Assembly: GCA_033297075.1 (NCBI GenBank)
Contig: MU858183.1
Span: 1 to 64,000, forward strand
Origin: Rhypophila decipiens
Lineage: Eukaryota > Ascomycota > Sordariomycetes > Sordariales > Naviculisporaceae
Reading direction: 5' to 3'
Length of the DNA: 64,000 bases
Position 1 is the stretch's first letter. Every line of letters begins with the position of its first letter. This document shows, in pieces, positions 1 through 10,002 of the stretch. The notes under the pieces were generated by a model, which was not told where the DNA came from, did no database searches, and worked only from the letters and a program-made list of their open reading frames with translations. The position numbers were made by a program, and so were the translations under genes.

Positions 1-148
1 TTTTTTGGGGTGGCTTTTGCCACCTATAACCCTAACCCTCCTTGGATTAGTGCCTGTTTACGAAAGGATTAGTGCCTGTTTATTAACTCTCTATACATAT
101 TATCGATCTTGCATTACTGAACTACCCATAGTTCACTCACACCCCACT
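1..148. other. Left window edge, non-coding; hairpin and telomere-like motif
   Basis: No gene is supported here. Bases 9-24 form a perfect 6-bp stem with a TTTT loop (GGTGGC/GCCACC). Bases 27-39 read TAACCCTAACCCT, two units of the fungal telomere repeat. A 17-nt sequence starting GGATTAGTGCC occurs twice in a row (about 47-61 and 66-82). This is the 3' flank of the minus-strand F-box gene that ends at 149. Confidence 0.5.
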
Positions 149-2740
149 TCACGAACGAGAAGGCCTCTTGATCTCCCGCCACAACTTCACCATGTCATCC
201 TCAGCCCCAGGTAAACCGAGGAGCCGCGAGAGGGTACCCGCATGCTCCCGGAACACCTGCGGCATGCCATCACCCCGGCTCCGTTGAAGAGTAGCCATGA
301 TGCCCTGCATCGCTTGCACCGAACTTCTCGGCACCCCCAAAGTTCGACCAGCGCTGGGCCCAGCACCGACGAGCGGACCGGCAGCGGGGGTGGCAGGCAC
401 GGCGGTCGCAGCAGCAGCAGCAGCAGCAGCCACCGCAAGTCCGGAAACCCCGCTCTGCGTCTCGGCGGCCTTGTGCTTGTGGCTTGCCTTCTCGTCCAGC
501 CTCTCCTTGACAGCACCATACTCCTCCTCAACCGAACCCTCCCTCTTAAGCCCAGCATAAGCACACCTGAGCTCCTGTTCACCGAACCATCCATACGCAA
601 CAGGGATAGTTCCCTCGAAACCAGCTATCGACTGCTCACTCGGGTGGATGGTCCCGCTTACCGCAAAGCTTCTGTGAAACACCGGCGCAGCATTGGCAAA
701 TTGTCCTGGGGTCCAATCCCGAAAGTCAAAAGCCCGCCCCTCGTCTCTTATCCGTTCCCAGCAATATCTATCTTCTTCCGAGTCCCTCACCCACCACCCT
801 CGCATCTCATCATGGGCCAATTCGTCGAATCGTTCCTGAGTCAACTGGTCAGCCGCGGCTGCACGTTCACGATCTATGGGGATCCACCATCCTGGGACCA
901 TGGAGGAGGGCGCCCATTGTGCGGTGCGAATCGCAAAGTTGGCAGTTGAGTACATTGGCTCCGGTGGTGCCGGTGCTTCAACCACAAAATCCCCGTCCGG
1001 AAGGAAGGAAACTTGTCCATTCCCCATCGGCGGAATGGGGTGCGGCACGCCCAGGCCATCCCATTTGGACGATTCCAAGACGAGGTTACCGACCCGGGCC
1101 GGCTTGTAATTATTGATATAGTGCAGGAGCTTGTTGGCAGCAATGTACTCAACATCGCGTAGAAAGCAAATTTGGTCAGGATCGTCGTCCAGATGAGAGG
1201 GTCGGGGATGTAGATCCGCCAAATATGCAGGCGGAGCGAGGTAAATCGTGTCGAGCGAAAGGAGAGACATGCGTGACATTTCCCTTGCGGTACGGAATTC
1301 CAGTGGAGCACCACCCTTGATAGCGAGCACAGTGATGGTTTGTGCATGCACTGCTAGGAAGCGCAAGAGTGACAGCTGCGAACAGTATACTCCCTCGAGG
1401 CGCAACGACTTGAGCTTTCTCCAACGGCGTCCCGGCGGGTTATTAGCATGTGCCTTGCCGTGAGGCCCACCACCCTCAGCCTCGCCGCCCCACACGAGGA
1501 AGTCGAAGAAGTGTCCCGTCCACCTCCAGGGCTCGTTGCGTTTCGGATAGAGAGACCCTAGCTGCATAATGCTATCGTTGAGCTCGAGCTTCGAAAGTTG
1601 CGTAGCCGATTCTATGCACCGAATGACGGACGTGCCGTAGCGTCGTGTATTATCATTCGCGCTATCGTACAGGTACGCATGAAAGGGTAGACAAAAGTTG
1701 ATAAAGGTAAGGTTGGCGAATGACTCGGGTGGAAGGCTGCGGAAGCGGCTCAAACAGCCTTGTCGGCCGCGCGCCAGGCCTAGGGCGTTCCTCTCGTCCA
1801 TTATCTGGAGCGAAGGAGAATCAGATCTTCCGAGACGGCTCAGGGCCGGTACAATAAACCGGAAGAAGCCATCATTCAGATACTCAGGCTTCTTGTCATC
1901 GCCATGGAGGTAGAATCCTATCTTGCTGAGGTTGGAAAAGCGGTCGTGGAGCGGATCGCTGAAGTCGACATCCGCAAATTGTTGGGGGAGAACCGATGGG
2001 ATGTGTCTATCTCTGTACATGCCGTCGGTTCCCGGATTGCCGTTCAGATCATTCATGGGTCTAGACAAGACCATTGCCAACCTTGGTAGATTGCGCAGGA
2101 TGGCTGCAATAATAGACAGCACGTTCTCCACTGTCGTGGCTGAAGACCCAGGCCCACTGACCATAGCTCCGTTCCAGCACATCTGCTCCCAGGCTGATTT
2201 GAGGAGTGCCTGGTGGGGGGCACTCTCTCTGGCGGTGTCTGGGTCAGTGGAGCCTAATACATTAGTCCTGATGCGGTTTGGAGCATTCTCGAATACCACA
2301 GCTGCCATGGTTTCCTCCCACCAAAGGGCCCTGACGTGAGTACGAAGCGATGGATGGAAGGCGATCCGAACAAGGTTGTACAGGTCGGCCCGGTAGTATG
2401 ATACCCGGACGGAGCGGAATAACAGGCTTGAAGCCAGGCCTTCAAAGCTCTGACAGGTTAGACGGAGGTTCTTCAAAGTCCCCAAATCTACCCTGTCCCG
2501 GATCACGGCTTCGACTGGCCGGTAGAGCCTGTCGTCGGCCTGGCTTCGGTACTCCTGTAGCCGGAGCCTCGTGTGCCCGCGGGCGTCGAAATGGGAGAAC
2601 GCAAGGGAAAAGACCTTGGTCAGAACCTCCGTTGGAAGCCGAGTGATCATGTCCCTGGGGACCGTGGGGCTTGTGGCCGAAGCTGGCAAGGCCTGGCCGG
2701 TAGCGCCAGCATTCGGGGTGCTGCTCGAATGATTGTCCAT
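149..2740 (-). CDS. F-box domain protein
   Basis: Single long coding exon of 863 residues. An F-box is visible near the N terminus (about residues 30-75, core MITRLPTEVLTKVFSLAF), followed by a long region with LRR-like hydrophobic periodicity but no recognised catalytic motif. F-box proteins normally act as substrate adaptors of SCF ubiquitin ligases; the substrate cannot be told. The ATG at 2740 is the first real ATG; the frame stays open a little upstream only through a TTG. The C-terminal third carries an alanine tract encoded by a GCA/GCT run (bases ~410-432). It is followed upstream on the same strand by the DUF3176 gene. A 5'UTR intron probably precedes the ATG. Family assignment is good; specific role unknown. 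Confidence 0.8.
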   Translation of the reverse strand: MDNHSSSTPNAGATGQALPASATSPTVPRDMITRLPTEVLTKVFSLAFSHFDARGHTRLRLQEYRSQADDRLYRPVEAVIRDRVDLGTLKNLRLTCQSFEGLASSLLFRSVRVSYYRADLYNLVRIAFHPSLRTHVRALWWEETMAAVVFENAPNRIRTNVLGSTDPDTARESAPHQALLKSAWEQMCWNGAMVSGPGSSATTVENVLSIIAAILRNLPRLAMVLSRPMNDLNGNPGTDGMYRDRHIPSVLPQQFADVDFSDPLHDRFSNLSKIGFYLHGDDKKPEYLNDGFFRFIVPALSRLGRSDSPSLQIMDERNALGLARGRQGCLSRFRSLPPESFANLTFINFCLPFHAYLYDSANDNTRRYGTSVIRCIESATQLSKLELNDSIMQLGSLYPKRNEPWRWTGHFFDFLVWGGEAEGGGPHGKAHANNPPGRRWRKLKSLRLEGVYCSQLSLLRFLAVHAQTITVLAIKGGAPLEFRTAREMSRMSLLSLDTIYLAPPAYLADLHPRPSHLDDDPDQICFLRDVEYIAANKLLHYINNYKPARVGNLVLESSKWDGLGVPHPIPPMGNGQVSFLPDGDFVVEAPAPPEPMYSTANFAIRTAQWAPSSMVPGWWIPIDRERAAAADQLTQERFDELAHDEMRGWWVRDSEEDRYCWERIRDEGRAFDFRDWTPGQFANAAPVFHRSFAVSGTIHPSEQSIAGFEGTIPVAYGWFGEQELRCAYAGLKREGSVEEEYGAVKERLDEKASHKHKAAETQSGVSGLAVAAAAAAAATAVPATPAAGPLVGAGPSAGRTLGVPRSSVQAMQGIMATLQRSRGDGMPQVFREHAGTLSRLLGLPGAEDDMVKLWREIKRPSRS

Positions 2741-2751
2741 TGCTGCTGCTG

Positions 2752-2980
2752 CTGCGCACACGTTAGTTTTCAATATCCATCACAAGTCTTGACATAACAG
2801 GGTACCCAAGACCAGCAATGAAGAGTAAAAGTACTCGTGCTGGGAATCAAAAGGACTGCTACTGAAGAGGAGTAGGATGGGGCTGGCACAGCCTTGGTCG
2901 AAGCCTTCGTGGCGAACAGCATTCAAACAGACCAATCCAGAAGAAAAGCCACCAAAAGGGGAAACTGGCAATAGAACTTA
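2752..2980 (-). other. Probable 5'UTR intron of the F-box gene
   Basis: On the minus strand a consensus donor AAG|GTAAGT lies at 2980. A CTAAC branch point followed closely by GCGCAG| lies at 2752, 11 nt before the ATG of the F-box gene. The branch-to-acceptor distance is short but acceptable for fungi. Inferred from signals only; RNA reads spanning 2751/2981 would settle it. Confidence 0.45.
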
Positions 2981-3620
2981 CCTTTATAAATTCAAGAAGG
3001 CGTCCAAGTAGAGGAAATGCTGCGTTGGGAGTGGTGTCACGCTGGCTGAGGTTGTCGACTGTCGAGTGGAATCGGACGCAAGAAATGGAGAGCAGCAAAG
3101 GCAAAGAAAAAAGGAATAGTCGTGGATCGACAGGAGATTTAAGAAAAGCAAATAGGCAAAGGAGAGTAGATTTATCGGTAGCGTGAATGGATAAATAAGA
3201 CGGATAGTTGCTCGATTAGCTTGGTGGTTGAATTCTTTTCAACGAGAAAAGTCAATTAGCAAGTCGAGAAGACTTCGTGTTGCAGGTTTTAGCACCGAGT
3301 TTCCGCGGGGTCCTTGAGTTGCTCTGCGGTCCGTTACTGGCAATGGGAAAAAAAGGGGGCCAATTGTAATGCGCAAGGCAAGACGTGGAGGGGTTGTGGG
3401 GATGCGTGCTTTCCGTCACAAACTTTGGTTGCCAGAGGAGCGGAGACCCTAGCCCTGCTCCCGATGACGCACAGGGGGAAGCTGATTTGCAGTGCCGCCA
3501 GCCAGGTCTAGAGGTCAAGGTTCCATCTGATAGGCTGAGTCATTGTCAGTAATCCAGGGACCCAAAGCCAAGCTTCCTGTATAGCGAGACGTATCTCTGT
3601 TGTGGGCAGGAATTGCTAGC
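2981..3620. other. Intergenic, no gene seen
   Basis: About 640 bases upstream of the F-box gene and downstream of the DUF3176 gene. Only short frames without homology that I recognise. It should contain the promoter of the minus-strand F-box gene. Confidence 0.5.
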
Positions 3621-5835
3621 TCAGGCCTTTGAAACTGGCTGAAGCCTGATTACCGGTGCCTCGACCCCTTCCTCAACATTCTCTCCTCCATAGTGCCTCA
3701 GCTGCACTGCGATCTTATCGGCGGCAACTTGATAAGCCCAGCTCGACTGCCGGTGAGCTCGGAGCAGTCTATCGTATTCAGGATACCCGGTCTCGACCAG
3801 GCTCCTCGGCAGTGGACCCCGGGCTAAGTCCACCGGACTATATTGGTGCTTCGTGTCGCATTCGTGAGGTCCATTCCGAGTTTCTTCTTCCCTCAAGCCT
3901 CTCTCTCTGTTATACAGGAACACGAGGGGCAGGAGATCGTCTTTCCAGGTCGGAAGCTTCATGGCGCGAGATCGTAAGACAATAACAACTGACGTAAACA
4001 TCCCCAGGAGCCAGACAGCAACCGGCAGTCCGATCCAATACCATTGCGCCCGTACGAAAGTGGCAGTGGTGTAAACCGTGCCCCTGACCGCATCCTCCTC
4101 GCTCACCGCCGATGTTCCGTGTTCCCTCATACCCGAGTTCCGAAGAGTCTTGGTCAAGGCCTGAGCCAGCGCATCCACCACACAAGCGAACGTGTCATCA
4201 TTTGGGCTGCCGCAGTCCGAAGCGCTGAACGTGTTGTTGAATATCATCTTCAACATTGAATTGGCCACGGTCCTGCGCTCACTGTATTTGGTAGACCCGG
4301 GCTCGGAGCCACGGAAGCTGAGAGCGTTATGGCCGTCTGCGGTTTCGACTGAGCCGACAAAGCTGGAGAACAGACGATTGTACGACTTGATTTCAACAGT
4401 TCCAGCAATATCCGACCCTGGAAGCATAGAGAACATCGTCAGGTTCACTCGATTTCGAATCGCATAGATACCATCGGCGGCTTCGCCCTTAGGCTGGATT
4501 GGCATGCCCCACCACTGCTCGAGATCTGGCATGAATCTGCGCAGTACTGTCTCCTTGTAGATACCATTGATAACAGAGGCTTCAAAACTGCGGACACATG
4601 GGCGGAGCCAACATTCCGTTGCGGTATACTCGGCCTTGGTGACAAATGGTCTTGTATAAACAAAGGGCTTGCTGGGTGTGATGTCGATAATGTCAGATGG
4701 TCCAATCATAGCACCAGACACTCGCTGGATAGCATGATATCGCAAAGTCTCTGGGTCTAGTTGAGTAATGTTCAAGAAGCTCTCGTCCGCGTCCCAGAGG
4801 CTGTTGGACAAAAGGCTGCACCCACTGCTTGGTATTTTGGCGAGACAGGTCTGTATCGATACTCCTTTGTGGTCGCGCTCGTTGCAATCTAGGACAACCT
4901 GCGAGGTGATGTCGGTACATCGAGAACAAAAGGCTTGCGTGGCGGCAGGTGGCCAGGTGCAGTTGCCGGTCGGACAGACATAATCGGGAACATTGACGTC
5001 GAGATTGGGGGCTGCGGCAAGGGAGTTCAACATGTTGAGCTGTAACATTGGATCAACATCCAGGTCTGGTATGAGTTAAAGTATTACCCCGAGTTAGCAA
5101 AGCATCTCACACTCTGACTATCTCCCTTTTTCCAACGCTTCTCCTTCTCCCGCGGGGAGGGGGAGCTCACATCCTCCTCGTGTTACTTGGCCATGAGCGC
5201 GGTAATGCACGTTTCGGGCAAGAAGGGCGACATCATCTGTGGATATAACAGGACCTATTTCGTAGCGAATAAGATTTTGAGTAAAGGGGCCCCAAAACAT
5301 GCCGAGTATGATGGCAAGGCCGCCGGCCATGAGTGACAAGCTATTGTCCAAAGGTGTCAGTTACCAGCCTATGCTTCATTGAGAGGGTCGGAGGTTAACC
5401 TATCACCTACTGGTTGCCCAACTCGTAGAGCAGTTCCAAGGCTCCGAGAGCACTACTCCTGACCCTCTGGAAAATCCCCAGCTGGGAGAGAGGACGGGGA
5501 TGCCCGGAATACAAAATCCATTTATATTGGGCAACGGCTCCATGTACGCCAAATATGGTCGCCGCGAATCCAACATTGCCGATAAGTGACAATGCAAAGT
5601 TGAGAGTGGCGGGCCAATCTGGGACTGTCTTACGACTATAGACACCCAGGAGAGAGAGGGTAGCCGCTAGGCACAGGAAGCCAACGATGAGGCCAGCGAA
5701 CTCGAATATCCACGTCTCGCATGCTTTTGACCACCACGGCTTCCGGTCATAGCTGTGTGGCGTCTTCTTCTCGTTCTTCTTTGCAGAGTAACAATCGTGG
5801 CACAGTGGATAGCTCCGTGTCGAGGCGGTATCCAT
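3621..5835 (-). CDS. DUF3176 family membrane protein
   Basis: Three exons, 5835-5411, 5340-5171 and 5065-3621, give 679 residues. Intron 1 has donor GTAGGT and acceptor AATAG; intron 2 has donor GTGAGC, a GCTAAC branch and acceptor CCAG; both keep frame. The protein shows the DUF3176 plan. An N-terminal WW motif is followed by two membrane segments (~45-65, 75-95), then the RPLSQL element and a third segment (exon 2). A long extracellular-type region begins with the Cys motif CPTGNCTWPP. A last membrane helix lies near residues 550-572, with a cytosolic tail containing TWKDDLLPLVF. The family is common in fungi and functionally uncharacterised. The upstream flank abuts a repeat-rich region, which may affect its promoter. 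Confidence 0.85.
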
Positions 5836-6048
5836 CGGCTTGCTGTGCGAGTTGTTGGCATCGAGGTTGAAGTTAGGAACTTTTGAGTGTGTTTATGCTG
5901 AGAGGAACCCTCTTGACTGAGCCCTTCTTGTGCGACATTACCGAGTGGCATGGGGTATGGTGCCACAGTCTTCCGTCTCCGCCAATAGTACAAAAACTCC
6001 AATACTCCGCCCATAAAAACGTCCGTGTACACTACTACTACCAACATT

Positions 6049-6181
6049 AACATCAAGACATTCATAATATAGTTTGTGTTTTTTTTTTTGCAAAAGCAAG
6101 GTCCACGAACCATCCTCAATATCAATCCATATTCAGACGTAGTACTATAGTCTGGAGAACCTCAGGACAACATCAAGACAT
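6049..6181. repeat. Dispersed repeat copy C between 13-nt direct repeats
   Basis: The sequence AACATCAAGACAT occurs perfectly at 6049-6061 and 6169-6181, bracketing 107 bases (6062-6168). The bracketed piece contains an 11-T run and the core TAGTACTATAGTCTG. Related cores, in the same orientation and also near a T-run or a T-rich stretch, occur at 39115-39160 and 40561-40606. The layout looks like a small retroposed or transposed element with a target-site duplication, but the repeats could also predate it. Confidence 0.55.
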
Positions 6182-6182
6182 C

Positions 6183-6395
6183 GAATCTAGTCCATCTAGT
6201 CAGTCCAGTCAGTTCAGTTAAAATCCAGTCAGTTCAGTCAAATCCAGTCAATTCTGTCAAAGCGAGCTAAATCCAGTCAGTTCAGTCAAAGCCAGTTAAA
6301 GCCAGTCAGTTCAGTCGAAGCCAGTCAAATCCAGTCAGTCTAGTTAGTTCAGTCAGATTCAGTCAATCTAGTAAATCTCAATAAGCCAGTTATTG
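6183..6395 (+). repeat. Degenerate minisatellite, CCAGTCAGTTCAGTCAAAT-type unit
   Basis: About 210 bases are built from irregular tandem units of roughly 11-20 nt around CCAGTCAGTTCAGTCAAA, with AGTC and AGTT submotifs. No open frame of interest. It lies between the arms of the inverted repeat. Confidence 0.8.
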
Positions 6396-6940
6396 TTAGT
6401 TTTGATAATTGATGATGTTAGTAGTAGTAGTAGTGGTGGTGGTGTGCACGGATGATTTTATGGGTGAGTTGCAGGAGTTTTTGTACTATTGGCGGAACCG
6501 TAAGCGATTGCGGCGCAGCGCGCATAAAACATGGAGACCTCCATGTCAAGAATGTAACGCAGGTCCTGGACTTGATTGGCCATTCTTGCCAAGCCTCTTG
6601 GGCTCCTGGGATCGGGGATGATCATTCTTATTAGAATTGTAGCCCCCAAGCCCACGTCCTCGCTAAACAGTTTAACCAAGGGGGTGTCCGTAGTATGCCC
6701 GATGGCAAGCTATATACCCGCAGTGGCTGGTTTCAGCTGGCAGGCTATTCGGTATGGTGAAGATTGACGATGACGACGGCAACGACTATGCTCTCTCACG
6801 CTTGGTAGCAAGCCGCAGAGTGACAGATGAGCAGTGAGAAGATAGAAGAGAAATGGAGAATCTGGGAAATGTCGGTAGGGCCTGGAATATTTCCCAGTTC
6901 CATTTCCACAATTTCCAGAACAAGCTGCTCGTATATACGC

Positions 6941-7887
6941 TCATATCAACACAAGCTCCGACAGGCTGTCGGTGGGCATTGTGGCTTCTCCATCCATGAT
7001 CCCATGCACATAAGATTCTCCAACAAATGTGTACGTGCCAGATCTGGAAGGCCTCACAAGCCAAGGAACATCGCCGCTCATCGGCAGACACAGGCGATCC
7101 CCATTTTTGAACCGCGTGACCGCCATGCCCATGAATCCGTTTCTGCTGAAAAACAAATCTCGTCCCCTTCCTGCTGTCGCGATAGCCTGGAAAAAACGGC
7201 TATCCTCTTCTTCCCGGGTTCTATCGCGATGAATTGCTCGTCGGTGAGCGCCATCGGCCAAGAGCTGGGGCAACAAACGCGAGAACTCCTCGGCAATAAT
7301 CTCTCTCACCTCACCACCCTGAGATGCGTCTAGGATTTCGACTTGGGTCTCGGGCTCGTAATCTGGAAGACAGAACCAAGCAAATACAGCTCGAGACCTT
7401 CTCGGCAGTTGGTCGCCAACCTTGCCGCAGAAAATCTTGACCATTCGCTTCTTGCCGTTCTTTAATGCGCTGTTGATAATGTAGACCTTGATTACTTGAC
7501 TGTACCACCCTGTCGCCAAACTCACGGCAGTGCGTTGGAATCGCCTTATTCTGGCCGATTGAATGCAGCTTTTTTCGGCATGGCAGGCGGCTGGCTGCGG
7601 AGGAAGGTGTCTGAGTGAGGTAGGAGCCTGGTGGGTGAAGTGAGTGAGTGTTGGATGTTGTTGTAATGGATCTAATTCTTTATAAACTCTAGGATTCCTT
7701 TTATAAGTTCGGTTCCCCATGTGTAAGAGAGTGCTTCATATGATGGAGGATGTCGAGAAAAGATATCAGTGTGGATGAGGTGAAAACGGATGGGCTCAGT
7801 GTTTGATGCCGGGGAGTATGCGAAGGATCGGTGGTGACGACGTAAAAGGAAGCGCGCACCTCTCGCGAGGCGTGAGCTTTTAACCAT
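6941..7887 (-). pseudogene. Relic of a HET (heterokaryon incompatibility) domain gene
   Basis: The minus strand starts with an ATG at 7887 and soon reads SYEALSYTWG, the hallmark start of the HET domain, but the frame stops about 12 codons later near 7672. A different frame (stop at 6941) then carries a typical C-terminal end of HET proteins: RDLFFSRNGFMG followed by VGESYVHGIMDGEA. The roughly 200-residue HET core with the LWIDAICINQ segment and the following linker is absent. No GT donor is present at the junction near 7700-7730 that could splice the two parts. I read this as an internal deletion plus frameshift that killed the gene. A chimeric small protein is possible but unlikely. Confidence 0.65.
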
Positions 7888-10002
7888 GGTATCTGCTTTA
7901 GATAGCCGCAGAAGGTAGCCGCAGAAGGTCTCGAATTTGTGACAGCGTAGTAGACAAGGAACTGGGTTTGACTACTGGTTGGCGAAGGGCTCGGAGCTCA
8001 ATGGTTTCAATCTTCTGGTGTCCCGCCTCTTCGGAGAGCCGCAGAGGTTGAGGCTCTCCTTCTTCGGCGATATGCGTCGCAGAAAGGTGTTGGTAGATTG
8101 ACCACGGTGAAAGTGCGGATGCGTCCAGGGAAATAGGGGGCACGATGAATGTCGTCCAACCTTGAGATCGTCGTCGGAGGCGTGTGCTGAGGGGTCGGGA
8201 CAGTTTCGCCGGCGCTCCTCATTCAGCTGAGACATGGCGGCTGTGCTCCACGCAAGCATGTTCTAGCGTTGAAATTTGATACGCTGAGAATGCTCAACGA
8301 GAGGGAGCTATTTCAAGTTCAGCTAGCGGTGTTGACCGGGCAAGTCCAACTTGGGGATAATCTGCGCATGGAGGGGGTTAGGGAAGTTGGAGTCTGGAGG
8401 TAACCAAGGAGGACATCATGCCAGCTCAAATCAACACTCTATATACTTGCTTTGCGTTCCGATCCCGTAGTGTTTGGTAGCGGCCACGCCAAACCTAAAC
8501 TTATCACGGTTGACAGCGGTCAGCGCAATGAGTGGAATTCACAACGAGCCACATTATACAGGTTGCAGTTTGATGACATTCTAGTCAAGCATGCAAATAT
8601 AGTTCAAGGTATCTTTGACCCCTGGATGATAGATTGATACAAGTTTGTCAAAGGAGTGTGCGTGAAGTGAATTGATGACTCGCATCGTTGTAAATCAGGA
8701 TGTGGAGTCATGGGTGCGAAAGCATGAGGTTGGTAGGAAGCTGGAACCAGAAAACCAACAACCCAATGATTCACTCCAATGTTGTGTGGTTAAGGGCAGT
8801 CACTCAAATGGGAAGGCATGATGGTGTCATGTGGAACCCAACCGTCGAATGATGACAAAACCGGGAAAACACCGGTCTGAGATGGTACAACTGGGAAGAC
8901 ATCACACGAGAAAGGTGCTTCCACGGACAGCAGCGAACGCCAAATCTCAGCTCTCCACAGTACATGCGTTCCAGTGGCTGGGTCTGGCCACAAGACAAAG
9001 GAACGCTGCTTTAGATGTTGTGCTCTCATCTTCAATAGCCCCAGATCAGCGGGCGAGCTCCACTTCCAGCACATGAAATGGCGGCAACGAACACAGGGAC
9101 TCAGAGGGCCGGAGATTTTCTTCGAATCGTCCATCAATATTCTAGAACATGTCTAGAAACATTTCTTATTCTTGACATTCCCGGACCCGAACCAAACAAA
9201 AGATCCACGTCTTCTCGAACGTGGCGGTTACATTGCGAGAAATAGCCTAAACCCCATGCGATGTTTGTCCAAGAAGGAATGCGCTTCGGCTGAAGTTGGC
9301 TACATCCTTCGTTGCAGGTGCATCCCGATTGATAAGGTTCTGACTCTTGTGAGCGGCAAGTGTGGCGAATGGCGATTGATAATCAGTCTACTCCAAGACC
9401 ACAAGCCGGGAAAGGAAGAGGTGAACAGTGGCCCGAATCAAACCAGCCTGCATCCCGCTCAATCCAAGATTACGAACGCTACTTTGAAGACTACATCGAT
9501 TTCGGCTCGGTGCGGGGTTTGCTGGGCTCTACGGGAAAATTCAGGGGCTCAGCGATATACATATTGCCCAGCGCTGTCCTCATTTCTGCCGGCAGTCAGT
9601 ATGTACGCCATAGCCGTAATAGTCGACCACCTTGCCTCAGCAAACCGCCACGGCCTTATCATATATCGAGATCATCAACACAAATAACCCCGAACCGGGT
9701 CCACCAGTCCACCAGTCCTTACGTCAAGACAGGCTCGATATTAGATGCACATTAATTGCCAAGAATAACAGCTTGGTGCTCGCCCGCGGTGGGCATCCGT
9801 GGCGTGGAGCCGAGACAGATGGATAAAAAGATGAAGAGTCCTCGGGTCTTGTTTGGTTGCGTCGTTTCTGTCTTTTCCTCGCAGTCTCTCGCCGGAACTC
9901 GGTCTGGTTACACATCTCGCCTTGAACTCCATCGATCAGCAGGGGTTACCGGAACACGTATCACGAACTCATAGAAAACTACTCTGGATAGACACGGTCA
10001 AA
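7888..10002. other. Long intergenic stretch without a recognisable gene
   Basis: About 2.1 kb. Several short frames exist on both strands (longest about 170 residues at 9172-9687 plus) but none shows a family motif, coherent splice chain or signal peptide. 5' remnants of the HET relic may lie at 7900-8260. The last few hundred bases are the 5' flank of the DUF1996 gene. Confidence 0.45.

Larger units (their letters stand above)
5974..6510. repeat. Imperfect inverted repeat enclosing a composite repeat
   Basis: Arm 1 (about 5974-6047, read on the minus strand) and arm 2 (about 6436-6510, plus strand) are diverged copies. They share a perfect 23-nt block at 5978-6000 (reverse complement) and 6474-6496, containing TTGTACTATTGGCGG. 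Both arms translate to similar peptides outward from GTGTRCACGG: TDVFMGGVLEFLYYWRRRK and TDDFMGELQEFLYYWRNRK. The ~430 bases between hold a short insertion flanked by direct repeats and a minisatellite. It could be the relic of a mobile element with terminal inverted repeats, or an inverted duplication. Confidence 0.65.

Noticed and set aside
27..39. Chromosome end (telomere)
   Set aside because: Only two repeat units and coding sequence starts within 110 bases; not a telomere array.
410..432. GCA trinucleotide run as a separate microsatellite locus
   Set aside because: It lies inside the F-box gene and encodes an alanine tract; explained by the CDS.
9172..9687. 171-residue plus-strand open frame in the 8-10 kb gap
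   Set aside because: No recognisable domain, no splice partners and overlapping frames in other phases.
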